Of a stretch of 64,000 nt of DNA, positions 1 to 6,440 are shown piece by piece. Under the pieces are notes generated by a model, which worked only from the letters and a program-made list of their open reading frames with translations, made no database searches and was not told where the DNA came from. The position numbers were made by a program, and so were the translations under genes. Each line of letters opens with the position of its first letter. Within the stretch, counting starts at the first letter, position 1. The DNA comes from Streptomyces sp. H27-H1 (GTDB lineage: Bacteria > Actinomycetota > Actinomycetes > Streptomycetales > Streptomycetaceae): NCBI RefSeq assembly GCF_026627445.1, contig NZ_JAPNLJ010000038.1, positions 20,152 through 84,151 of the forward strand, written 5' to 3'.

Positions 1-277
1 CAACCGGGAGTGGGACAACGCCTTCCTGGACCGGCTGGTCGAGGATCCGGTCGCCCTGTCGCAGGTGCCGCACCTGGAGTACGTCGAGGAGGCGGGCTCG
101 GAGGGCATCGAGCTGGTCATGTGGCTGATCGCCCGCGGGGCGATGAGCGACCTCGACGACTCCGGGCAGGTCGAGGTCAAGCACCGCTTCTACCACGTGC
201 CGGCGTCCAACACCGCCGTCGGCCACCTGATCCTCGAGAACCACCCGCGGGCCGAGGCGCCCGCCGTTAAGGAGTGA
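1..277 (+). CDS. ligB: Protocatechuate 4,5-dioxygenase beta subunit-like protein (LigB family), C-terminal part
   Basis: Only the last 91 codons or so lie in the window; the gene enters from the left in frame 2 and stops at 275-277. The visible part carries the EGIELVMWLIARGAM stretch and the YHVPASNTAVGHL end, which I recognise from the C-terminus of class III (LigB-type) extradiol dioxygenases. These cleave protocatechuate or a related catechol between C4 and C5 using Fe(II). The catalytic His/Glu residues lie upstream, outside the window. The gene is followed after one base by a LigC-like dehydrogenase, the next step of the 4,5-cleavage pathway, which is the main support for the substrate. 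A fused LigAB or gallate dioxygenase cannot be excluded without the N-terminus. Confidence 0.7.
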   Translation, partial: NREWDNAFLDRLVEDPVALSQVPHLEYVEEAGSEGIELVMWLIARGAMSDLDDSGQVEVKHRFYHVPASNTAVGHLILENHPRAEAPAVKE

Positions 278-278
278 C

Positions 279-1253
279 ATGACTGACGAGCAGACCGTCC
301 GGATCGCCCTGGTCGGGGGCGGTGCCTTCGGCGCCAAGCACGCGGCCGCCCTCAAGCGGATCGAAGGCGTCGAGGTTGCCGCCGTGGTGAGCAGCACCCT
401 CGACAGCGCCCGGAGGTTCGCGGAGGAGCAGGGCACCGGCCGCGGCGTCGCGACCTTGGAGGAGGTGCTGGCGATGGACGACATCGACGCCGTCATCCTC
501 GCCACGCCCACGCAGATGCACGCCGCGCAGACGCTGGCCTGCCTGGAGGCGGGCAAGCACGTCCAGGTCGAGATCCCGCTGGCTTCCTCGCTCGGCGACG
601 CCGAGGCGTGCCTGGCGGCACAGCAGCGCACCGGCCTCGTTGCGATGGTGGGGCACACGCGGCGCTTCAACCCAAGCCACCAGTGGGTGCGTCAGCAGAT
701 CCGGGCCGGGGAGTACCGCATCCAGCAGATGGATGTGCAGACCTACTTCTTCCGCCGCACCAACGTCAACGCCCTCGGTCGGCCACGCTCTTGGACCGAC
801 CACCTGCTGTGGCACCACGCCGCGCACACCGTCGACCTCTTCGCCCACCAGACCGGCTCGCCGATCGTGCAGGCCAACGCGATCCAGGGCCCGATCCACC
901 CCGACCTCGACATCGCCATGGACATGTCGATCCAGCTGCGCGCGGAGAACGGCGCCATCTGCACCCTGTCGCTGTCGTTCAACAACGACGGGCCGCTCGG
1001 CACGGTCTTCCGCTACATCGGCGACAACGGCACCTACATCGCGCGATACGACGACCTGGCCACCGGCAAGGACGAGCCGATCGACGTGAGCGGGATCGAC
1101 GTCTCGATGGACGGCATCGAACTGCAGGACCGCGAGTTCGTCGCCGCCATCCGCGAGGGCCGCGAACCGAACTCCTCCATCGCCCAGGTGATGGCCTGCT
1201 ACCGGACGCTGGCCGCCCTCGAGGAACAGCTCGACGCCGCCTCGGCCTCGTGA
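279..1253 (+). CDS. ligC: 4-carboxy-2-hydroxymuconate-6-semialdehyde dehydrogenase (Gfo/Idh/MocA family)
   Basis: The 324-residue protein has an N-terminal Rossmann fold with LVGGGAFGAKHAAAL near residue 10, then VQVEIPLA near residue 90 where most Gfo/Idh/MocA enzymes have EKP. HTRRFNPSHQWV and WHHAAHTVDLF follow. This VEIPLA form matches LigC of the protocatechuate 4,5-cleavage pathway, which oxidises the cyclised ring-cleavage product to 2-pyrone-4,6-dicarboxylate with NADP. The ATG at 279 sits one base after the stop of the upstream dioxygenase, with GGAG at 271-274 as ribosome binding site, so the two genes are translationally linked. The specific function rests on context plus the motif; another dehydrogenase of the family is possible. 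Confidence 0.78.
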   Translation: MTDEQTVRIALVGGGAFGAKHAAALKRIEGVEVAAVVSSTLDSARRFAEEQGTGRGVATLEEVLAMDDIDAVILATPTQMHAAQTLACLEAGKHVQVEIPLASSLGDAEACLAAQQRTGLVAMVGHTRRFNPSHQWVRQQIRAGEYRIQQMDVQTYFFRRTNVNALGRPRSWTDHLLWHHAAHTVDLFAHQTGSPIVQANAIQGPIHPDLDIAMDMSIQLRAENGAICTLSLSFNNDGPLGTVFRYIGDNGTYIARYDDLATGKDEPIDVSGIDVSMDGIELQDREFVAAIREGREPNSSIAQVMACYRTLAALEEQLDAASAS

Positions 1254-1525
1254 CCGAGGCGCCGAAGGCCGGCCCCGAGCCGCGCGCCGCGCCGACTCGG
1301 TCCGCGTTCGAGGCCCCGGCGATCGGCCTGGGCCGCATGAACCTCAGCCACGCCTAGGGTGCGGCGCCCACGCCGCAGGCCGCCGAGCACCTGCCGCGGA
1401 CGGCCCGGGGGGAGGGCGTCCCCCCTTCGACACCGCCGCTCTCGCGTCGGAGCGACGGCCGGACTCGTCGAGTCAGGAAAGGTGCGCGCGCTCGGGCTGT
1501 CCGAGGCGTCCGCGCGGCACGGACA
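1250..1525 (+). pseudogene. Aldo/keto reductase remnant
   Basis: A GTG at 1250 overlaps the ligC stop (GTGA) and opens a 35-codon frame ending EAPAIGLGRMNLSHA before a TAG at 1355-1357. Aldo/keto reductases typically read LGLGCMNLSHAYG at their N-terminus, so the TAG replaces the expected Tyr. The reading continues in the same frame as GAAPTPQAAEHL, again family-like. About 100 bases further on, in another frame, GLVESGKVRALGLSEASAR resembles the family's mid-protein segment. The parts between are missing and the catalytic residues are absent. This is what remains of a gene once coupled to ligC, with at least a nonsense mutation, a large deletion and a frameshift. Confidence 0.72.
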
Positions 1526-1530
1526 GCCCG

Positions 1531-1884
1531 AGCGTCACCCCCGTCGACACCGTCAGGCTTGCGCTGCGGGCCGCCCTGACGGCCAAGGCCGGCTGGGCCC
1601 AGGGCCTCGGCCTGGTGGTCACCGGCATCAACTCCGGTCCCAACGTCAGCGCGCAGGTGAACGACTCGGGCGCCCGTCGGCGCCGCCCTGGCCGCCGTCG
1701 AGGAGGGCGTCCCCGCCCTCGCCTTCTCCACCGTCGGCGACAACAGCGGCGTCAACTTCCCGATCACCAACTACCGGGCCACCGCCGCCGACTACGCTGC
1801 CCGCCTGGTGGCCGGCCTGCGCGTTCGCGGCCTCTCAGCACCCGCGCCGCGCTCAGGGTCGACCATGCCGGAGGCGTCGGTGAC
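1531..1884 (+). pseudogene. SurE-like 5'/3'-nucleotidase remnant
   Basis: Frame 1 reads PVDTVRLALRAAL, then VTGINSGPNVSAQVNDSG near 1618-1671. Frame 3 continues as PVGAALAAVEEGVPALAFST, followed by NFPITNYRATAADYAARL, up to about 1850. Both are family-specific blocks of SurE phosphatases, in which the GINSGxN loop helps bind the metal. The switch of frame inside the run that should read SGTVGAAL suggests a one-base indel near 1670. The N-terminal DD metal motif is absent and the sequence runs straight out of the aldo/keto reductase remnant, so this is a truncated, frameshifted pseudogene. Confidence 0.72.
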
Positions 1885-1942
1885 GGCTGCGGCCGGGATG
1901 CGCTCTTCGCGGCCGTCCCATATTGGTCCCTAAAAACGACCA

Positions 1943-1976
1943 AGGGGCTGTTTCAGATTGCTCTGAAACAGCCCCT
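1943..1976 (-). terminator. Intrinsic terminator of the tRNA-Pro gene
   Basis: A perfect 14-bp inverted repeat (1943-1956 with 1963-1976) encloses a 6-base loop. Read on the minus strand it lies about 20 bases past the tRNA 3' end and is followed by CGTTTTTAG, a short T tract unusual in this GC-rich sequence. This fits a factor-independent terminator of the tRNA transcript. Confidence 0.8.
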
Positions 1977-1995
1977 GATCTGCGACTTCGAAAAG

Positions 1996-2069
<74 letters not shown>

Positions 2070-2178
2070 ATGCCCGTTGACCTGGGGTTTTCCCGGGTTG
2101 AACGTGCAGGAGAACAATACCGCACTTCTGGAGGTGGTCGTGCACACCTCTCTTGACCGCGGCGGCGCGAGACGGTCC

Positions 2179-2216
2179 TTGACCTCAACCGGACTTGAGG
2201 TTGCACGATCGATGCA
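2179..2216 (+). promoter_or_regulatory. SoxR/MerR-type promoter-operator of the transketolase genes, probably leaderless
   Basis: TTGACC (2179-2184) and CACGAT (2204-2209) are 19 bases apart, the over-long spacing typical of MerR-family promoters. The spacer holds a dyad, CCTCAACCGGACTTGAGG at 2183-2200, close to the SoxR box CCTCAAGTTAACTTGAGG. Transcription starting about seven bases past the -10 would begin at the ATG at 2216, giving a leaderless mRNA. No ribosome binding site is visible before that ATG. The regulator itself is not next to the gene. Confidence 0.7.
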
Positions 2217-2920
2217 TGACACAGACAGCAGCCGCGGACACCGGATTCCGCTACGAGGACCTGGGCGCGCTCATCGCCCTCATGACCGGGGCCGAGAAGC
2301 ACGGTCCCGCCGCGACCTCCACGCTCGACGCCCTCTGGGTGCTCTACGACCGGATCCTGCGGGTCGGGCCCGGCACCGCCGAGGATCCGGGGCGGGACAG
2401 GTTCCTGCTGTCGAAGGGGCACGGGCCGATGGCCTACTACGCCGTGCTCGCCGCCAAGGGGTTCTTCCCCGTCGACTGGCTCAGCGGGTTCGGCGCGTAC
2501 GACTCGCCCCTCGGGCACCACCCGGACCGCACGCTGATCCCCGGCGTGGAGATCGGCAGCGGCTCGCTCGGGCACGGGCTGCCCCTCGCCGTCGGGAGCA
2601 CGCTCGGACTGCGGGCCCAGGGGCTCGCCGACGCGGACGTGTGGGTGCTGATCGGGGACGCCGAACTGGACGAGGGGAGCAACCACGAGGCGATCGCGTA
2701 CGCCGGCTCGGCCGGTCTGGAGCGGTTGCACACGATCGTGATCGACAACGACTCCGCGACCCACGGCTGGCGGGGTGGCATCGCCTCGCGTTTCGAGGCG
2801 GCCGGCTGGTCGGCCGTGACGGTGGACGGCCGGGACCATGCGGCGCTGCACGCGGCGTACACCGCGCCTCATCCGGGGCGTCCGCTCGCCGTGGTCGCGC
2901 GGGTGGAGAAGAAGCGGTAG
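2216..2920 (+). CDS. Transketolase, N-terminal (thiamine-diphosphate-binding) subunit
   Basis: The 234-residue protein corresponds to the pyrophosphate-binding half of transketolase. SKGHGPMAYYAVLA, GHHPDRTLIPGVEIGSGSLGHGLPLAVG and the ThDP motif IGDAELDEGSNHEA (GDxE then N) are all present. The C-terminal half is a separate gene 66 bases downstream, and the two should form one enzyme transferring two-carbon units between sugar phosphates. The start is the ATG at 2216, the predicted transcription start of a SoxR/MerR-type promoter; the longer frame from 2195 would begin inside the operator. Split transketolases of this kind often act in secondary or alternative sugar metabolism, so the donor and acceptor here are unknown. 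Confidence 0.88.
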   Translation: MTQTAAADTGFRYEDLGALIALMTGAEKHGPAATSTLDALWVLYDRILRVGPGTAEDPGRDRFLLSKGHGPMAYYAVLAAKGFFPVDWLSGFGAYDSPLGHHPDRTLIPGVEIGSGSLGHGLPLAVGSTLGLRAQGLADADVWVLIGDAELDEGSNHEAIAYAGSAGLERLHTIVIDNDSATHGWRGGIASRFEAAGWSAVTVDGRDHAALHAAYTAPHPGRPLAVVARVEKKR

Positions 2921-2947
2921 CGGAGCGAAGCAGCTCTGCGGGTTCGA

Positions 2948-2975
2948 ACGAGTTCACACGAGTTCACACGAGTTC
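2948..2975 (+). repeat. Decanucleotide tandem repeat between the transketolase halves
   Basis: The unit ACGAGTTCAC occurs at 2948-2957 and 2958-2967, followed by eight bases of a third copy at 2968-2975. It fills the gap just before the ribosome binding site of the second transketolase gene. It may have arisen by slippage, and its effect on coupling is unknown. Confidence 0.8.
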
Positions 2976-2986
2976 GAGGGGGAGAC

Positions 2987-3886
2987 ATGGACACCATGCG
3001 CGAACGGTTCGTTTCGGTCACAGCGCGGGCACTCGACGAGGATTCCCGGCTGGCCCTCGTGCTGGCCGAGATCACCATGGACGGCTTCCGGCCGGCCCAG
3101 GACCGGCATCCGGACCGGGTGATCAACGTCGGCATCCGGGAGCAGCTGCTGATCGGCGTGGGCGGCGGGCTCGCACTCACCGGGCTGCGGCCCGTCGTGC
3201 ACACCTTCGCCAGCTTCCTCGTGGAGCGGCCCTTCGAGCAGGTCAAGCTCGACTTCGGGCACCAGGGCACAGGCGGTGTACTCGTCAGCGCCAGCGCGAG
3301 CTACGACTGGCCGACCGGCGGATTCACCCACATGGCGCCCGGCGACGTGGCTCTGCTGGACACCCTGGACGGCTGGACCGTGCACGTCCCGGGCCATCCG
3401 GACGAAGCCGAGGCGCTGCTGCGCCAGGCCTACGCCGCCGGGAACGACAAGGTCTACGTCCGGCTCTCCGCGCAGTCGAACACGGCGGCCCGCCCCGTCA
3501 CCGGCCTGGGCTTCCAGACCGTACGCGAGGGACGTACGGGCGTCGTCGTCGCCGTCGGGCCCCTGCTCGACAACGTCCTCGACGCGACCGAGGGCATGGA
3601 CGTGAGCGTGTTGTACGCGCCGACCGTGCGGCCCTTCGACGACGCGGCACTGCGCGCCGCGGTGGGGCACGGCCCGGCCGACGTGGTGCTGGTCGAGCCC
3701 TACCTCGCCGGGACCTCCACCGCCGCCGCCAACGACGCACTCGAACCTCTCCCGCACCGGGTGCTCGGTCTGGGTGTCGGCCGCGCCGAGCTGCGCCGCT
3801 ACGGCACGATCGACGAGCACACGGCGGCGCACCGGCTCGACCCTGCTGCCCTGCGTGCCCGGATCGCCGCCTTCACCCCTCGGTGA
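2987..3886 (+). CDS. Transketolase, C-terminal (pyrimidine-binding) subunit
   Basis: The 299-residue protein matches the second half of transketolase. The pyrimidine-domain block RVINVGIREQLLIGVGGGLAL contains the conserved Glu that activates the thiamine ring. It is followed by FASFLVERPFEQVKLDF and the typical C-terminal domain. The start at ATG 2987 has GGGGGAG just upstream. It pairs with the gene ending at 2920 and is presumably expressed from the same SoxR-box-like promoter. Its stop overlaps by 14 bases the stop of the convergent YjbR-like gene, so the two transcripts are antisense at their ends. Confidence 0.88.
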   Translation: MDTMRERFVSVTARALDEDSRLALVLAEITMDGFRPAQDRHPDRVINVGIREQLLIGVGGGLALTGLRPVVHTFASFLVERPFEQVKLDFGHQGTGGVLVSASASYDWPTGGFTHMAPGDVALLDTLDGWTVHVPGHPDEAEALLRQAYAAGNDKVYVRLSAQSNTAARPVTGLGFQTVREGRTGVVVAVGPLLDNVLDATEGMDVSVLYAPTVRPFDDAALRAAVGHGPADVVLVEPYLAGTSTAAANDALEPLPHRVLGLGVGRAELRRYGTIDEHTAAHRLDPAALRARIAAFTPR

Positions 3887-4274
3887 CCCGCCCGCTCCAC
3901 CCGGGGCCGGCCAGCTCCGGGTGGGCCGCGGCCAGCCGCTTGGGGGCCGCCTGGCACCAGGAGTCGGTCAGGATCGAGCGCAGCTCCGCCGCGCCCTCGA
4001 CCGCCGCCAGCCGGACCCGGAGCCACGCGTAGTTGTCGTCGTGGCCCGGCCGTATGAAGAACTTCTCCGGTTCCGCCGCGATCAGTTCGTCGCGGTCCTC
4101 CTTGGGGCACTTCACCCCGATGGAGGTGTCGTCGTCGGCGAGCGCCGCGAAGATCTTCCCGTTCTTCCCGTTCGCTCCGCCGACCCTGAAGGTCGGCATG
4201 CCCCAGGCGAGCTTCTCGCTGCTGTCCGGGAGCGACAGCGCGATCTGCCGGACGTCCTCCGCCGTCGTGGCCAT
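3873..4274 (-). CDS. MmcQ/YjbR family protein
   Basis: The 133-residue protein reads MATTAEDVRQIALSLPDSSE, then WGMPTFRV, GVKCPKEDRDELIA and NYAWLRVRLAAV. These are the regular blocks of the MmcQ/YjbR family, small proteins with a CyaY-like fold often labelled DNA-binding. The true role is unknown. The ATG at 4274 was chosen over longer frames because GGAGAGGAG lies just before it and the family begins here. It is monocistronic and its 3' end overlaps the convergent transketolase gene. Confidence 0.85.
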   Translation of the reverse strand: MATTAEDVRQIALSLPDSSEKLAWGMPTFRVGGANGKNGKIFAALADDDTSIGVKCPKEDRDELIAAEPEKFFIRPGHDDNYAWLRVRLAAVEGAAELRSILTDSWCQAAPKRLAAAHPELAGPGWSGRVTEG

Positions 4275-4372
4275 CCCCCGACTCCTCTCCAGTGCGCTCC
4301 GCTCCGGTCCGCTCCGGTCCGCGCCGGACACGGTGGTGCCTCGTCTTCGACCGTAGCCCCGGGCACTGACAT

Positions 4373-4924
4373 TCACCCGCGGGCCGTTAGGTCCTCGCGC
4401 GCGTGCACCAGTTCCACCAGCTCCGCCGCCAGCGCCTTCAGCGTCGCGAGCCCCGCCAGTCCCCACCGCCTCGGCACCACGTCCACCGCGCACACCGTCC
4501 CCAGGACGATCCCGCGCCGGTCCGTCAGCGGGGCGCCCGCGTACGAGCGCACACCGCTCTCGTCCACGACGGCGTTGCCCGCGAAGCGCGCGAAGTCCCG
4601 TACGTCCTCCAGCACCAGCGCGCGCCGCCGTACCACCACGTGCGGGCAGTACCCGTGGTCCCGGGGCAGCGTCCGCGCCGGATAGCCGCTCGACGGGGCG
4701 TCGGCCGTGTGGTGCAGGCCGGCGAAGAACTGCCGTTCCTCGCTGATGAAGTTGACACCCGTGTACGGAGCGTCGAGTGCGTCCGCGACCCGCCGTGCGA
4801 ACGCGTCCAGCTCAGCGTCCACCCGCTCCCCCAGGCCCAGTTCGCGCAGTCTCAGCACGCGCGCGGGCGCCTCCCGGTCCACCGGTGTGAGCAGCAGGTG
4901 CCCGGTCGATTCGTAGTAGGTCAT
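4373..4924 (-). CDS. GAF-domain protein associated with the conservon
   Basis: The 183-residue protein has a GAF domain from about residue 30 to 170, with YTGVNFISEERQFFAGLHH, HGYCPHVV, YAGAPLTD and GTVCAVD blocks. Such domains bind small ligands or chromophores; this one contains two Cys residues (in HGYCPH and GTVCAVD). GGGGGAG precedes the ATG at 4924. It lies 68 bases after the conservon GTPase on the same strand and is probably the last gene of that operon, where it may supply or sense a signal. No output domain is attached. Confidence 0.8.
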   Translation of the reverse strand: MTYYESTGHLLLTPVDREAPARVLRLRELGLGERVDAELDAFARRVADALDAPYTGVNFISEERQFFAGLHHTADAPSSGYPARTLPRDHGYCPHVVVRRRALVLEDVRDFARFAGNAVVDESGVRSYAGAPLTDRRGIVLGTVCAVDVVPRRWGLAGLATLKALAAELVELVHAREDLTARG

Positions 4925-4992
4925 CGAGTCTCCCCCACATCACGTCACTCCGCGCGATTCGCGGACCTCGTGCACTTCGGGTGCTACGGGTT

Positions 4993-5577
4993 CTACGGGT
5001 ACTTCGTGTCGAGCAAGTGGTGGACCAGGGCTGCCAGCGCCCCCGTTCCGGAGCTCGGCAGGCGGGCGTCGCAGCGCACGACGGGCACCTCCGGCCCGAG
5101 CCCCATGGCGTCCCGCACCTCGTCGGCGGCGTAGCGGTGGCCGTCGTCGAACTCGTTGACGGCGACGATGAAGCCGATCCCCCGCCGCTCGAAGAAGTCC
5201 ACGGCGGGGAAGCAGTCGGCGAGGCGGCGCGTGTCGGCGAGCACCACCGCCCCCAGCGCCCCGGTGCACAACTCCTCCCAGAGGAACCAGAAGCGCTGCT
5301 GGCCCGGAGTACCGAAGAGGTAGAGCACGTGCCGCTCGTCCAGGGTGATCCGGCCGAAGTCCAGTGCCACGGTCGTGGTCGTCTTCGCCTCGACCCCGTC
5401 CAGCGGGTCGGCGGCCTCGCTCAGCCCGCTCAGCAGCTCCTCCGTGCTCAGCGGTTCGATCTCGCTCACCGCGCCGACGAAGGTGGTCTTGCCCGCCCCG
5501 AACCCGCCCGCGACCAGGATCTTCAAGGTCGCGGAGGATTCGCGGACGGCCGGATCAGAGCCGTTTGCGCAGGCCAT
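4993..5577 (-). CDS. Conservon small GTP-binding protein (CvnD type)
   Basis: The 194-residue protein has the G1 loop GGFGAGKTT at residues 24-32, G3 GTPGQQ near 90 and G4 NEFD near 140, the pattern of the conservon GTPases related to MglA/Arf. In other Streptomyces conservons this protein binds GTP and associates with the CvnA-B-C complex at the membrane. The start overlaps the end of the preceding CvnC-type gene by 23 bases, so the genes are coupled. The G4 motif NEFD instead of NKxD is usual for this group. Confidence 0.92.
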   Translation of the reverse strand: MACANGSDPAVRESSATLKILVAGGFGAGKTTFVGAVSEIEPLSTEELLSGLSEAADPLDGVEAKTTTTVALDFGRITLDERHVLYLFGTPGQQRFWFLWEELCTGALGAVVLADTRRLADCFPAVDFFERRGIGFIVAVNEFDDGHRYAADEVRDAMGLGPEVPVVRCDARLPSSGTGALAALVHHLLDTKYP

Positions 5578-5974
5578 CGAGCACCGCCCGGAGCAGGGAC
5601 TGGTCGTCGTCGGCGAAGGAGCCGCCGGTCGGGAAGCACGGCGCCCGCACCGTCACGGCCCCGTGTCCCATGAGGTCGCCGAGGACGACCTTGACCACCA
5701 CCGCCGGCAGCCTCAGGTGTCCGGCCACCTCGGCGACGGTGACGGCCGCCGAGCCCGCGCACAGCCTGAGCGCGAGGGCGTGTTCGGCGCCGAGCGGTGC
5801 GCGCGGGCGCACTCCGGTCGCCGTCACCAGCGACAGCAGGTCGAGGGCTACGGACGGTCGCGTCCGCCCGCCGCTCGCCGTGTACGGACGGATCACCCGG
5901 CCCGCCGAATCGTCCAGCCACGGCGCGTCACGCACTCCCCCCGGTGCCGTTGTCCCCCCGGCGCGGGCCCTCAT
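5555..5974 (-). CDS. DUF742 protein (CvnC type)
   Basis: The 139-residue protein contains VIRPYTASGGRTRP, then a winged-helix-like core with TVAEVAGHLRLPAVVVKVVLGDLMGHGAVTV, characteristic of DUF742 proteins of conservons. Its likely role is as a partner or adaptor in the complex with the roadblock protein and GTPase. The ATG at 5974 overlaps the upstream stop in an ATGA. The gene sits between the CvnB- and CvnD-type genes in the usual order. Confidence 0.9.
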   Translation of the reverse strand: MRARAGGTTAPGGVRDAPWLDDSAGRVIRPYTASGGRTRPSVALDLLSLVTATGVRPRAPLGAEHALALRLCAGSAAVTVAEVAGHLRLPAVVVKVVLGDLMGHGAVTVRAPCFPTGGSFADDDQSLLRAVLDGLRKRL

Positions 5975-6402
5975 CGCTCCACGTCGGCGGCGGGCCGCCT
6001 CGGCGGGGCCGCCAGGTACGGGCGAACGCTCTTGACCAGCATGGCCATCTCGTAGCCGAGGACGCCCGCGTCGGCCTCCCGGTCCGCCAGTACGGCCAGA
6101 CAGGTGCCGGATCCGGCCGCCGAGACGAAGACGAGAGCGGTGTCGAGCTCGACCACCACCTGCCGGACCTCGGCGCCCTCCGCGAACCGGGACCCCGCGC
6201 TGCGGCCCAGCGCGTACAGCCCGGACGCCAGGGCCGCCAGGTGGTCGGCGCTGTCGGCGTCGAGTCCGTGCACACAGGTGACGAGTCCGTCGGCGGTCAG
6301 CAGGACCGCGCTGCGCGTGTACGGAACCCGCTGGACCAGGCCGCCGAGCAGCCAGTCGAGGTCCGAGAGCCTACTGGTCGTGATCGCCACTTCGCCGCCC
6401 AT
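5971..6402 (-). CDS. Roadblock/LC7 domain protein (CvnB type)
   Basis: The 143-residue protein has the roadblock fold signature LDWLLGGLVQRVPYTRSAVLLTADGLVTCVHG and ADHLAALASGLYALGRSAG. Such proteins act as GTPase-interacting or activating factors, and in conservons this is the second subunit. The ATG at 6402 follows AAGGAGCACACCCCC. It starts 38 bases after the CvnA-type gene and overlaps the next gene by four bases. Confidence 0.92.
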   Translation of the reverse strand: MGGEVAITTSRLSDLDWLLGGLVQRVPYTRSAVLLTADGLVTCVHGLDADSADHLAALASGLYALGRSAGSRFAEGAEVRQVVVELDTALVFVSAAGSGTCLAVLADREADAGVLGYEMAMLVKSVRPYLAAPPRRPAADVER

Positions 6403-6440
6403 GGGGGTGTGCTCCTTCGCTGTCGGGTGAGAGGCCGGGG

